From Chara braunii (taxonomy: Eukaryota; Streptophyta; Charophyceae; Charales; Characeae), in contig BFEA01000029.1 of the NCBI GenBank assembly GCA_003427395.1, positions 1,361,617 to 1,400,509 of the forward strand: 38,893 nt of DNA, read 5' to 3'. A program made the position numbers and the translations under genes. This document shows positions 31,518-38,500 of this stretch, piece by piece. Below the pieces are notes generated by a model, which worked only from the letters and a program-made list of their open reading frames with translations, did no database searches and was not told the origin of the DNA. Every line of letters begins with the position of its first letter. Within the stretch, counting starts at the first letter, position 1.

Positions 31518-34500
31518 ATTCCTTAAACCACTAGTACCTTTGTCGGTTTGGAAAATATTGGGCCTCCGACCTTTCAGGAGGCCGGAACAAAACGACGGCC
31601 ACTGATCAGATTTGTCAACGGCAGCCGTTTTCGGGCCCGGCCTCCTAAAAGTTCGGGAGCTGGCAAGAACTTGTCGAAACCGGACGTCAAAGGTATTAGT
31701 GGTTTAAAAAAAAATAAAAAATAAGAACATGATGGCCTTGAGATATCATTGTCGAACTGACCGGCCCCCGTTAATTCGGAATCAGTTGATAAACTTGATT
31801 TTATTCATCGGCTCGGTGCCGAGTTGGCGGCGTCTATCTGGATTCGAAACTGAGGTCTGCATTTTAGCAGTCAATTGGAATATGCCATGTTTGACCAAGT
31901 CCAGTTGCCCAAACAATTTTCTCTTTTATTTTCTGTCAACAAGGTACATAGACAAAGGGCATCCTCCCTTGAGTACAGTCCTAGATGTATCTGGCTGCAA
32001 TTACGGCCAGATCTGGTTATGTTATTGGGTGGAGGAATGATCAATGAGCGTCTCTTAGCTTGTGTTTCAAATTTCAATCATGTGTACAAAATTCAGACTA
32101 CACGTTTTTTCAGAAAAACATGTGCACTGTGCAGCTACTTAGGAATTTTTTTCTGGACTCCTGGGAACTCTGTTTGATTTTGCATTCAAAATTTAAAATA
32201 AGGAACGTGTGCACTGTGCAGCTATAAATTAAATTTAATTAATTGATTTGGGTCTGACATCCTGGGAGCTTTGTTTTTGTGTCTCTTCAGAACAAATAAA
32301 GTCGTCGGCAGCTCACATGATATTAAAAAAATAACACAAGTGTAGATAAGGTTAAGAAAATCTGGATAATGACTGATGAAGCATATCTCTGGGGAAAGAA
32401 TTCAGCCGGTGGATGAAGTTTTCTCGATGTGCAGCGGACTTTGTGCTTGGAGCACATATATACTCAGCGCACAAAATGTCGGATGACGTAACGAAAATGG
32501 CATTTGTCGACGTGCAACCGACTTTTGGCTTGGAGGATGCTCAGAGCACAAGATGTTTGTCGACTGAAGTTTGCCTCCACTGCCGCGAGATTCATACATG
32601 GTGGTTGTAGTACGATTGCTTGGAGCATGCTCAGCGTACAAGATGTTTGTAGACCGAATTTTGCTGTGAGATTCATATGTGGAGGTCGTAGTACGAGGAA
32701 GCCCTTGGATGATTACATTGATTAGTGAATATAGGCATCTGATTTCTCTGTGGAGCCTCCTTTGGTGACAATGAGTCAGAGGTGAAAAGTGTTTTTTCTT
32801 TTTCTTTGTATTTAATATCAAAGGTAAATCAGCTTTGGTAATCTGCTTGAAAATCGTACCAGGAGAGGTCCCCTTGTGGTTGAGCGGCATTTGCTGGATC
32901 AAGAGCAGGTCTGCGAGAAAACGCCTTGTGTGACGTTGAGTGTGTGTGTGAGTAAGAACACTGCAGCCATGCAGGGGTGGGTTGGATATCATGACGGGTA
33001 TGGTTCCGCTTTTGAACACTGTGTTGTGGGCCTTTGGCTGCAGTGGTTATGAAGCGTGGCTGTTGAGGCCAAGGGTCCCGGTGCAAATCCGTGTGCTGCC
33101 CTGCAGAGGGATTGAAGGCTGTGGAAGTAGAAGTACGGATCTGATCTGATCTGAGTTGATCTGATAATGATTTAGTAGAAGTACTGATCTGATCTGATCT
33201 GATCTGATTTGATTTGATCTGAAAATGATTTGTGTCTGTTTGTTAAACTGTGATATGGTTGAAAATCAGGTGGATATAGCAGCTGGTGGATGGCATTCAA
33301 TGGCACTCAGTGGAGAGGGGGAGGTAAGCCATCTTTTCTTTTTGTCCAATTGAAATTTTCCGTCGTAGAGAAGACGTAAATAGAAGTGCTTTTTTGAAGT
33401 TTTCCTTTTTCAACTCCCTTGTGCCCTTCAAATAAAACTAAAAGGAGGGCGGAGTGGGGGGGTTGGGGGGGGTTGGTTTGGGGGGGGCGCCGCTGGGCTA
33501 TTTTATTACTGATGTCATCTTGATAAAAAATGCATGCATTGCCTTGAGAACTGGGCCCCGGTTTTTTGGTTTCCTTTGGCAAATAAGTAAATACTAATAG
33601 TAAAATACATGAAGTCACTGGAAAACAAGGAAACCAGGTTAAGATGACGGTGTCCAGAATTTCCCAACATGAATCACTCACGATTCATCAGAAAGTAGTA
33701 GACAATGTACTTTACTCTTGACTAGTCTTTAGTAGTCTTTAGCGTCTTCACTTCTTTTTTCTTTTTCTTTTTTTTTCCGAGTGTCTTCACATTTTGAGTA
33801 ATTAAGAAGGGTGAAACTGTGAAGCCCTCACCGCAATTCATCAGAAAGTAGGTGGGAAATCTACTTCACTCTTCACGTTACTTGAGGATTTAAGTAGTGT
33901 GAAACTGTGAAGCCCTCCTTATCCCCCTGACCAAAAAGGGGGGGGGGGGGGGGAACGGGATGAAGAAAATGTGGAAATGTTTTAAAAAATGACAAAAAGG
34001 CTGATTGAATATCACTTTTTTGAAAATTTATCTGTGTAGTTAGACTGGCACGCGCGCTATGATCTTGTTCAATTGATGATGCGAAACTCGTCATTGTGAC
34101 TGCCATTCATCGCAACTCCAGGAGAATAAGAATGAGACAAAGGGAGGGGAAGAACGAGGGAAGTGACAATGCCATTCATCGCAACTCGAGGAGAATAAGA
34201 ATGAGACAAAGGGAGGAGACGAACGATGGAAGGAAGAAGAACTCGAGGTTGAACCGATGCCATCTCCCTTGTCAATATGATTCCATCATCAGGTTCTCCT
34301 CTTATTTGTCGTCAGTACAGTAACAATGAATGATGAATGAACAAGGTAGCAATGCTCAAATTACCTCCCTCGCAGCCAGCGCACAAGGAACTCTCCTTTG
34401 GCTCTCCATCCATCTCTTCTCCCAGTAGTGCTACTAGCTTTGGTGGATCATCCCAGCCCTGTGAGGGATCTTGTTAGAGGACAACACACTCCTACCCCAC

Positions 34501-36998
34501 TGCGACTGCCACCGTCTTCACCTGAATAGAACGCCAGGTCATTATAGCTGTATTTGGCACAACTTTCTGTCCAGATGCAGCAATAATGACCGGGCGTTCT
34601 ATTCGGGTGAAGACGGTAGTACTGTCCCTTCCTCTGGCCACGTTTTAATTACGGGTGAGGCCCATGTTCAACTGGTACCTCAAGTCTGTTTGTTGATGCC
34701 CACCTCCCTTTTTCCACCAGTACAAAGGCCTCCGCTTGACTCCATAGCGCAATGTGGCCTTCTTCTTCCTCCCTCCATAGCTAGACTGTTCCATCTCTTC
34801 TTCACCGGATTCGTCTATGGTCGTGGAGGTCTTCTTCAGCACCCTCTTGATCCTAATCACCCTAATGTTGCTGCTGGGTGAATTTCCAGCCTGACTGTCC
34901 TCCGAACTACACCCTCTTTGTCCTGGCTCTTCCTTTGGACACCCAGTGCCATTAGACCAGGTGGAAGTGTTCCGAGGCCTACCAATTCCCTCGCTTGGGC
35001 AGGGCCATCGCTGCGAACTCGTGTACCGAACTGTACCCTGCAGATGAGTGTGCCTAGGTTGTTGCAAGTCTAAGATTTGGTTGTGTACCAGCCTGACATG
35101 TAACTGTTAGCCCACCGGATTCCACAGCTGGATTGACTTTCTGAACTTTCTGGGAAATTCCTGTTTTGTCCCTGTTAAATTTGACTGTTGTCCCTGGTCG
35201 TGCTATATCATGTGTGTCAAAATTTTGTTCTGCCTCTGCGACCGTGTCTACTTGTGAATCCATCTGTCTCGGGGTGACAGAGTTGGAGCACGAGAACATC
35301 GTTAGCAGATGGAACACATTAGAAGTTAGCATGCACGAGGAACACCCACTTACACATTGACTATCAAACACATAGGCTAAGATAACCCAGATCAGGGCGA
35401 AAGCAGCACCTTTCACGGACTATCAGATCCGATAACAGAGAGTAAGAAATCTCCCACAAATCAGGGCAAAAGGAGCACCTTTCTAAGCTTCTGATCCGAA
35501 AGTGCGTAAGTTAGCCAATTTCGTTGAGAAACGCGGATCCCGCCACTTTCCGAGATCACAGGGCGCCGCGCTTTGTTATGGGTACGTTTTCAGTCCATGT
35601 GTAGGTGGCACGTCAGCCGTGATGAACGGCCCAACGGCGCTAAACAAAATGGAAAGGTCGAGGACCCCTACCCCTACCGAGAAAGATGCCGCAAAAATGA
35701 GTCGCCCTTTTCAATGTCCGTCCGTGGAGCAGAGAACTGTACGACGCTGGAGGCCAGGCCATATGGCGGGCCACAGGAACGTCCGTCTCTGTGGAAGCCC
35801 GAAAAAATTCGACGTGGTACTTGGGAAAGACCTGCGGAACCCGCCTGTGTGGAGTCCCGGTTTGCTTTTCTGCCCCGCACTACCCGTGTCCATCATTCAA
35901 GGGACTTTCTTGTTTTTTCTCTTTTTACGTTTGGATCAGCGCCTAAGAGAATTTTTTTTGTGTTTTTTTTTTTTTTTTGGACCACTTTTTGATTTATGCA
36001 TGTCGTCCTTGTGCAGGGGCCATTTGCTAATTTACTCTTCTCTGTATCGTTTCAATTTTAACAGATGTCCTTCGGGACAGAGAACACAGAGTTCTCAGGC
36101 TGAAATTGAACAAATTATTGCACTTGCTGTTCTTTTTTATTGTCTTTCTGTTTGTTTTTTTGTCTTTCTGTTTTTCTTTTTTTTTAAAAGAAAAATTCAG
36201 AACCCATGTGAAATTAGCAAGTGAGATCTCAATTCGTGACAAAGCTAGACTTGCTAGTAAAAAAAAAAAAAAAAACCATCGGGGCATCGGCCTTCTTGCT
36301 TAGCTAGCACGAATCTGGTCTTGTCTTCTGGTTGTGATGTTCGTGCTCTCAAAAACCATTTTCCAGTGTGCTTTCTGTGGCTGCTCCCCTCACCTGCTCT
36401 TGCACTTGACTCAATTGCCATATTTGGTTCTGCGGTTTCATGGAAGGCCATCGGTAGCTGTTGGTCTATCACATAATATGCACTATTATGGAGGGATTTC
36501 ATTCACTGCACCACTATTGCTTTCATGCTGCTACCTCGTTTTTGTTGTCGATATAATAAGTCTACGGCCGGAGTGTGCTGCTGCTGCTTGTGCCCAGTGC
36601 GGTGGAAGTGCCCGAAATTCCAATAGAAGAAAAAGGAGAGCTGGAAGAGAGAGAGAAAGACGGACAGCCCGTAAGGCTGAAGCGTATTCAGTACTATTCA
36701 CATACTAGTAATAAACACAAACGCAAAACCAGATGGAATCAGATTGATACAATAATGTTAAGACCGCTAAAATGATATTCATGCTAGTGTCTTTAGGGGT
36801 TGTTCACCAAAGGGAAAAAAAATTGAAGTGATGAAACTTTGCACTCCAGTTTTGTCTGCCTCTGGTGATTGATATGCTGCAAGACCTCTATCCCACTCCA
36901 GGGCAGTAGTTTTGCACATTGCATTGTCCTTTTTCTTGGAGTCTTGTGTGTGCATGTGTCCATGTGCATGCATGTGTGTGCGCAAGGGGATGTGCTCT

Positions 36999-37054
<56 letters not shown>

Positions 37055-37196
37055 GCATCGTCGACTAACGCTGGAGTGTTGACAGTTGTATGCATGGGGC
37101 AGAGGGGAGCACGGACGACTTGGATTTGGGGAGGACAAATCCAGCAAAGTTTTTCCACAGAGAGTAACTCTCCTTGAGGGTGAAAGGATAATACAG
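21637..37196 (+). CDS. RCC1-repeat beta-propeller protein gene (partial, at least 10 exons)
   Basis: Ten exons join without any stop into about 296 codons, with GT-AG introns and matching phases throughout: 21637-21781, 22230-22307, 23069-23095, 25361-25421, 26500-26621, 26981-27066, 28792-28894, 30944-31045, 33270-33323 and 37086-37196. The product has five RCC1 repeats and part of a sixth, marked by WG-x-N/G-x(2)-GQLG and AAGGWHS-type motifs. RCC1 repeats form propellers used as exchange factors or protein-binding platforms. From memory it is closest to plant UVR8-related RCC1 proteins of the AT3G02510/AT5G16040 type. The GWRHT tryptophan motifs of the UV-B receptor UVR8 are absent, so photoreception is not supported. 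The substrate or partner is unknown. The first recognised exon starts inside a codon, so 5' exons are missing. The sixth repeat is unfinished, so 3' exons are also missing. Confidence 0.93.
22230..22307 (+). CDS. RCC1 gene, exon b (repeat 2, first part)
   Basis: 78 bp, phase 0 at both ends, acceptor ACACACAG and donor GTCAGT. Encodes 26 residues beginning [16 protein letters not shown], the opening strands of the second RCC1 blade with the GTLGH turn. A longer ORF in the track frame simply reads through both introns. Confidence 0.93.
22534..22935. repeat. Diverged 215-bp tandem duplication in RCC1 intron
   Basis: Copies begin GGTTGTTCAAGTAAA (22534) and GGTTGTTCGAGTAAA (22749). Both continue through GGGAGGCAAGC, a T run (much longer in copy 1), GGTGCTGGTCG, GGCCTATTGG and GAACTGAGTACTTGTG / GGACTGAGTACTTGTG to TTTTCCAG. 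Confidence 0.85.
23069..23095 (+). CDS. RCC1 gene, exon c: 27-nt microexon
   Basis: Only nine codons (VKDLSGIVQ), flanked by acceptor TATTGGCAG and donor GTGAGG, phase 0 on both sides. In the family, the segment between the TxSxP of one strand and the AAIGGWH of the next is an xVKAL-x-x-V-x-Q-like loop, and the nine residues supply exactly that. Without the microexon, repeat 2 would lack this loop although the frame would be kept. Confidence 0.85.
23252..23409 (+). mobile_element. U6 retrocopy unit with 12-bp target-site duplication
   Basis: AAGATAGTGCTA occurs exactly at 23252-23263 and 23398-23409. It encloses a U6 copy and an A-rich tail (about 23368-23397). This is the signature of LINE-type target-primed insertion of an snRNA transcript. 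The right duplication overlaps the first bases of element C. Confidence 0.92.
23269..23367 (+). ncRNA. U6 snRNA-like sequence (full-length retrocopy)
   Basis: All U6 landmarks are present: the 5' stem-loop GTCCTTCGGGGACATCC, then ATACAGAG-like GTACAGAGAAGATTAGCATG with the ACAGAGA box and AGC triad. CTCTGCGCAAGGATGACATG and AAATCGAGATATGGTCCAAA follow. U6 pairs with U4 and U2 in the spliceosome core. No T-run terminator follows, and I see no plant-type USE plus TATA upstream. With the flanking duplication this points to a retrocopy rather than a working gene. Confidence 0.9.
23407..23912. mobile_element. Element C, 506-bp TIR element
   Basis: Begins CTACTGTCTTCACCGG and ends GGTTGAAGATGGTAG, inverted ends related to hairpin family B. 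AACGCCCGGGCG-type motifs lie just inside and are repeated at 23752 and 23780. The interior has CCCTTTCAAACCC tandem units (23640-23710). Left-end fragment at 11586; internal relative at about 30480-30600. Non-coding. Confidence 0.65.
23913..25360. other. RCC1 intron, mostly unassigned
   Basis: A family A-like left end (CTTAAACCGACAGTAACC) occurs at 24085 without a clear partner. A roughly 130-bp internal similarity (ATGCACCTGGACGCTTTCTGG region) is not resolved. No coding exon is seen between the microexon and 25361. Confidence 0.4.
25361..25421 (+). CDS. RCC1 gene, exon d (end of repeat 2, start of repeat 3)
   Basis: Acceptor TTTGTTTGCAG; donor GTATGG. 61 bp encode [20 protein letters not shown] plus the first base of a glycine codon (phase 1). 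GGWH is the hallmark central strand of an RCC1 blade, and AYAWG opens the next repeat. Confidence 0.94.
25915..26077. mobile_element. TTAA-type MITE, family A, in RCC1 intron
   Basis: Left end GCACCACCAGTGCATGCCAG (decayed). Right end GGGGCCATGTACTGGTGCTTTAA. Confidence 0.6.
26500..26621 (+). CDS. RCC1 gene, exon e (repeat 3, with charged insertion)
   Basis: Two bases complete the split glycine; then 40 codons start GNEYGQC, the third GQ turn. They continue through a long charged segment with KNRKADQQQ and end CATQLRVRQ before donor GTGAGA. The acceptor is a weaker TTTGTGAAG. The charged loop is longer than in a standard blade; the plant homologues I recall have a comparable insertion here. 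Confidence 0.92.
26981..27066 (+). CDS. RCC1 gene, exon f (end of repeat 3, start of repeat 4)
   Basis: Acceptor TCTGGCGCAG; donor GTAAGA. 86 bp encode [20 protein letters not shown] and then GQPLVAMD, ending two bases into a codon. WTWGQP is characteristic of the plant clade, where this blade lacks the usual GQLG turn. Confidence 0.93.
27131..27580. mobile_element. Long hairpin family B relative with CCGGAC arms, in RCC1 intron
   Basis: Left end CCACCATCTTCACCCGAACAG. Right part GGCCATTATTGCTGTATCTG and AATGACTGGGCGTTC match the family B arms. Between them, CCGGAC/GTCCGG motifs cluster in two blocks (27188-27285 and 27418-27476) that are largely self-complementary, flanking a GGGTGGGTGGG run. 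Confidence 0.6.
27667..28090 (-). mobile_element. tRNA-like SINE, tandem dimer (family 2)
   Basis: On the minus strand two heads start at 28090 and 27777 (313-bp period). Each has CTGGCTGTAGTGGTTAAGAG (A-box region, Leu/Ser tRNA-like), CTCTTGAGGCCGAAGTC, and CCGGTTCGAATCTGTGC (B box). Both are followed by GGACTTAGGCCCAGACG and GGAATCCATACTACT. The body between the heads ends in CTGCAAGG-type sequence and GGTGGGGTGGATATCACGAC. A related body plus head lies on the plus strand at 32948-33100. Confidence 0.75.
28792..28894 (+). CDS. RCC1 gene, exon g (repeat 4)
   Basis: Acceptor GAAATGCAG; donor GTAATT. One base completes the split codon (giving Ile), then 34 codons include [10 protein letters not shown] and [12 protein letters not shown], the closing strands of blade 4. 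The VRVPGLENV segment and the GAFH substitution of the usual GxxH strand match the plant clade as I recall it. Confidence 0.92.
29216..29353. repeat. Perfect 69-bp tandem duplication in RCC1 intron
   Basis: GAGTTTGTAGTCAATCTTGT starts both copies (29216 and 29285), with no difference between them over 69 bases. Very recent, or an assembly duplication. Confidence 0.95.
29398..29604. mobile_element. TTAA-type MITE, family A, in RCC1 intron
   Basis: Left end TTAAACCGCCAGTACGTGGC; right end GCTAAGTACTGGTGGTTTAA. The 207-bp interior matches 8897-9107 in order (GATGCCGAGCC, GGGGCACCGTTTCG/GGGGTACCGTGTCG, GCCATTGTGG). Confidence 0.92.
29982..30145 (-). pseudogene. U6 snRNA retrocopy with A-rich tail and 8-bp flanking repeat
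   Basis: The minus-strand U6 copy runs from 30133 to about 30029. GATACAGAGAAAGAAGATTA keeps the ACAGAGA box with a small insertion, then AACCCCTGCGCA, an inserted CTCT, and CAAGGATGAAACATAGATCG. The A-rich tail continues to about 29990. GGTCTGGA flanks both sides (29982-29989 and 30138-30145), a likely worn target-site duplication. Confidence 0.82.
30146..30943. other. RCC1 intron, repeats and homopolymers
   Basis: Contains an element C relative (GCTGAGGGTCACATCAGAATTC, about 30483-30600), a C9 run near 30738, CCGGTCAGTCC-type sequence near 30775, and a T40 homopolymer at about 30828-30867. No exon. Confidence 0.5.
30944..31045 (+). CDS. RCC1 gene, exon h (repeat 5, first part)
   Basis: Acceptor GTTGTGTCAG; donor GTGAGT. 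34 codons, phase 0 at both ends, starting [20 protein letters not shown], a textbook RCC1 repeat opening. The exon ends [12 protein letters not shown]-rich homopolymer of about 40 bases lies about 75 bp upstream. Confidence 0.95.
31471..31515. repeat. T homopolymer of about 45 bp
   Basis: Uninterrupted T run just before a family A MITE. Length in the assembly is unreliable. Confidence 0.95.
31523..31707. mobile_element. TTAA-type MITE, family A, in RCC1 intron
   Basis: Left end TTAAACCACTAGTACCTTTG; right end CAAAGGTATTAGTGGTTTAA. The interior (GGAGGCCGG and CCGGCCTCC) extends the fold. 185 bp. Confidence 0.9.
31690..31890 (-). mobile_element. tRNA-derived SINE (T-tailed family), copy 3
   Basis: Minus strand from about 31890: decayed head with AAAATGCAGACCTCAGTTTC and TTTCGAATCCAGATAG (B box). 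The body has GGGGGCCGGTCAGTTCGACA and ATGATATCTCAAGGCCATCA. The tail TTCTTATTTTTTATTTTTTTT runs into the MITE end. The family A element lies immediately at the tail. Confidence 0.68.
32445..32700. repeat. Three-copy tandem repeat of 83-90 bp
   Basis: Units start GCTTGGAGCA(C/T) or GCTTGGAGGATGCTC at 32445, 32528 and 32618. They share ACAAGATGTTTGTMGAC and GAGATTCATA segments. A 205-codon minus-strand ORF over it is a repeat artefact. Confidence 0.85.
32948..33100 (+). mobile_element. tRNA-like SINE (family 2), body plus head
   Basis: ACTGCAGCCATGCAGGGGTG and GGATATCATGACGGGTA match the body of the dimer at 27667-28090. It is followed by TTTGGCTGCAGTGGTTATGA (A-box region), CTGTTGAGGCCAAGG and GGTGCAAATCCGTG (B box). 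The body-before-head order again suggests a piece of a dimer. Confidence 0.65.
33137..33235. repeat. (GATCT)n-type pentanucleotide repeat
   Basis: Two blocks of GATCTGATCTGATCT separated by AATGATTTAGTAGAAGTACT, with variant GATTT units. It ends 35 bp before exon i. Confidence 0.9.
33270..33323 (+). CDS. RCC1 gene, exon i (repeat 5, closing strands)
   Basis: Eighteen codons ([18 protein letters not shown]) between acceptor GAAAATCAG and donor GTAAGC, phase 0. It supplies the AAGGWHS strand of blade 5. Confidence 0.94.
34100..34235. repeat. 71-bp tandem duplication
   Basis: GCCATTCATCGCAACTCCAG (34100) and GCCATTCATCGCAACTCGAG (34171) start two nearly identical units containing GAGAATAAGAATGAGACAAA. 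Confidence 0.92.
34509..34619. mobile_element. Foldback MITE, hairpin family B, in RCC1 intron
   Basis: Left arm CCACCGTCTTCACCTGAATA, right arm TATTCGGGTGAAGACGGTAG. Inner arm pieces GGTCATTATAGCTGTAT and GCAATAATGACCGGGCG complete the stem. 111 bp. Confidence 0.9.
34645..35416 (-). CDS. Possible antisense gene or decayed ORF pair
   Basis: Two minus-strand ORFs follow each other within the last recognised RCC1 intron. The upstream one (35416-35054, 120 codons) has a hydrophobic start ([20 protein letters not shown]) that could be a signal peptide. The downstream one (35067-34645, 140 codons), in another frame and overlapping by 14 bases, has a basic and acidic composition ([30 protein letters not shown]). 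I recognise no family. The start region is duplicated: 35391-35435 and 35458-35500 share AGGGC(G/A)AAAG(C/G)AGCACCTTTC, so this may be a transposon remnant. A frameshift or intron would be needed to join the ORFs. Confidence 0.22.
35501..35945. other. Unassigned stretch with a long ORF that runs into a U6 copy
   Basis: A 240-codon plus-strand ORF (35502-36224) reads through this stretch, a T run and the antisense U6 copy, so it is not a credible gene. No other signal. Confidence 0.45.
35946..36084 (-). pseudogene. U6 snRNA retrocopy with A tail and 6-bp flanking repeat
   Basis: The minus-strand U6 runs from 36078 to about 35979. CGATACAGAGAAGAGTAAAT and TAGCAAATGGCCCCTGCAC carry small insertions; GGACGACATGCATAAATC and GTGGTCC follow. 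The A tail (T run on the plus strand) reaches 35952. AGAGAA lies directly at both edges (35946-35951 and 36079-36084), fitting a short target-site duplication. Confidence 0.85.
37001..37053. repeat. (GT)n microsatellite next to RCC1 exon j
   Basis: About 26 TG units end 33 bp before the exon and overlap the region where a polypyrimidine tract would be expected. Confidence 0.96.
37086..37196 (+). CDS. RCC1 gene, exon j (repeat 6, partial)
   Basis: Acceptor GTTGACAG, donor GTGAGG, 37 codons, phase 0. Begins [20 protein letters not shown] and ends LLEGERIIQ, so the next exon should begin with a VxCGGxHS-type strand. No such exon is seen before 38893. A long (GT)n tract ends only 33 bp upstream of this exon. 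Confidence 0.94.
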
Positions 37197-37523
37197 GTGA
37201 GGTCAGCAATCCAAACAGTGTCAATCTGTTGGTTGTTTAGTCGATCGTGTGTTGAACTGTTTGTCTGTTTTTTAATTTTTTTTGTTTCTTGCCGTGTGTG
37301 TATGCACACACTTGCACACCTCTCTCTTCTAAACGAAGTTTTCGACTTGGCGCATGCCCAATGCAAGCACCAAGGAATGTTAGGCACAGTGCAGTGAAGG
37401 GGAACTACAAATCACAATCTAGTTTACATCCCATGTCATCTGCTGAAAGGAAATGGAAAAATAGTAACACACAGCTGGATAAACTACTTGGTTCTCTCTT
37501 TTTCAGGATTAAAAGAAAAGGAA
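37197..37523. other. Unassigned stretch after the last recognised exon
   Basis: Presumed intron. No continuation exon or repeat family recognised. Confidence 0.4.
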
Positions 37524-37524
37524 A

Positions 37525-37567
37525 AATACAACTGCTTAAAATACAACTGCTTAAAATACAACTGCTT
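37525..37567. repeat. 16-bp tandem repeat, nearly three copies
   Basis: AAATACAACTGCTTAA repeats with a 16-bp period. Confidence 0.93.
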
Positions 37568-37779
37568 GGTTCTCCTTGCGTGGCACACTGATACATTCAT
37601 GTGTACGCTGTTGTTGTTGTGACGGAACTGGTTTCTGGTGGGCAAATGTCGTGGCCATATGGTTGACGATCGGGGTGGCTCTTTTTGATATGGCACCAGC
37701 TCATTAAAGGGTTTCAGGACTTCTGAGCTTATTGAAAAGGTCCTCGCAGCCTTTTGAAAGGCGCTCTGAATTGGCTTCG

Positions 37780-37864
37780 AAAGGGGGTGCTAAAACCCCG
37801 TTAACAGCAGTTTCAGAGGCTTAGAAAAGGGGGTGCTAAAACCCGTTAACAGCAGCTTCAGAGC
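37780..37864. repeat. 46-bp tandem duplication
   Basis: AAAGGGGGTGCTAAAACC and GTTAACAGCAG(T/C)TTCAGAG recur at 37780 and 37826. Confidence 0.9.
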
Positions 37865-38102
37865 AACTATTCATCAGTGGATGTGAGGAGACAAAGCGAT
37901 ACAGCCGACGGCTTTGGCAACAGAAGCTTAAGGAACTCGTCGAAACAGTAAAGATGGATACAAGTCAAAGATAAAAGAACAAGCAATGAAAAAAGCTCAT
38001 GATGGCTCAATTCATGAAATTGTAGAACATGGGGAGGGAGGTTCGTTGGACAAAGGAGAGGATAAGGAAGCGAGTGGGCTGATGGACTGATTTAGTATCT
38101 TC

Positions 38103-38142
38103 GGTTTGTTTGTTTGTTTGTTTGTTTGTTTGTTTGTTTGTT
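38103..38142. repeat. (GTTT)n microsatellite
   Basis: About ten GTTT units. Confidence 0.95.
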
Positions 38143-38191
38143 TTTTAAACAGAACCTCTTAGTTCTGACTCCTACCATTCTGGGGAGCAAC

Positions 38192-38307
38192 AGTCCGGTT
38201 CCTATTCCCTCCGCAAGTCCAGTCCGGTTCCTATTCCCTCCGCAAGTCCAGTCCGGTTCCTATTCCCTCCGCAAGTCCAGTCCGGTTCCTATTCCCTCCG
38301 CAAGTCA
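38192..38307. repeat. 29-bp minisatellite, four copies
   Basis: Units start AGTCCGGTTCCTATTCCCTC at 38192, 38221, 38250 and 38279, and are essentially identical. Confidence 0.96.
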
Positions 38308-38500
38308 ATTTGAAATACATATAAAGCTCACCCGCTCTCCTTATGGGTGGGAGGCCCGAGTAGATGGAATTGATTAATTCCCTGAGGAAGGATTTGCCCC
38401 CTCTCCCCCCTGCCTAAGTTAGCCTGTACTATTTAATCTCCCTGGCTGTTTCCAATCTGTCTAACCCCATCCCCGCTCCTCTCAGCTGTGATGCTGTCAA

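Noticed and set aside
32402-33019. 205-codon minus-strand ORF
   Set aside because: It covers the 83-90-bp tandem repeats and a SINE body, and has no family features.
35502-36224. 240-codon plus-strand ORF
   Set aside because: It reads through a T homopolymer and an antisense U6 retrocopy.
21637-37196. Calling the gene UVR8
   Set aside because: The GWRHT motifs with the UV-B-sensing tryptophans are missing in all repeats seen; only the general RCC1 fold and a related plant clade are supported.
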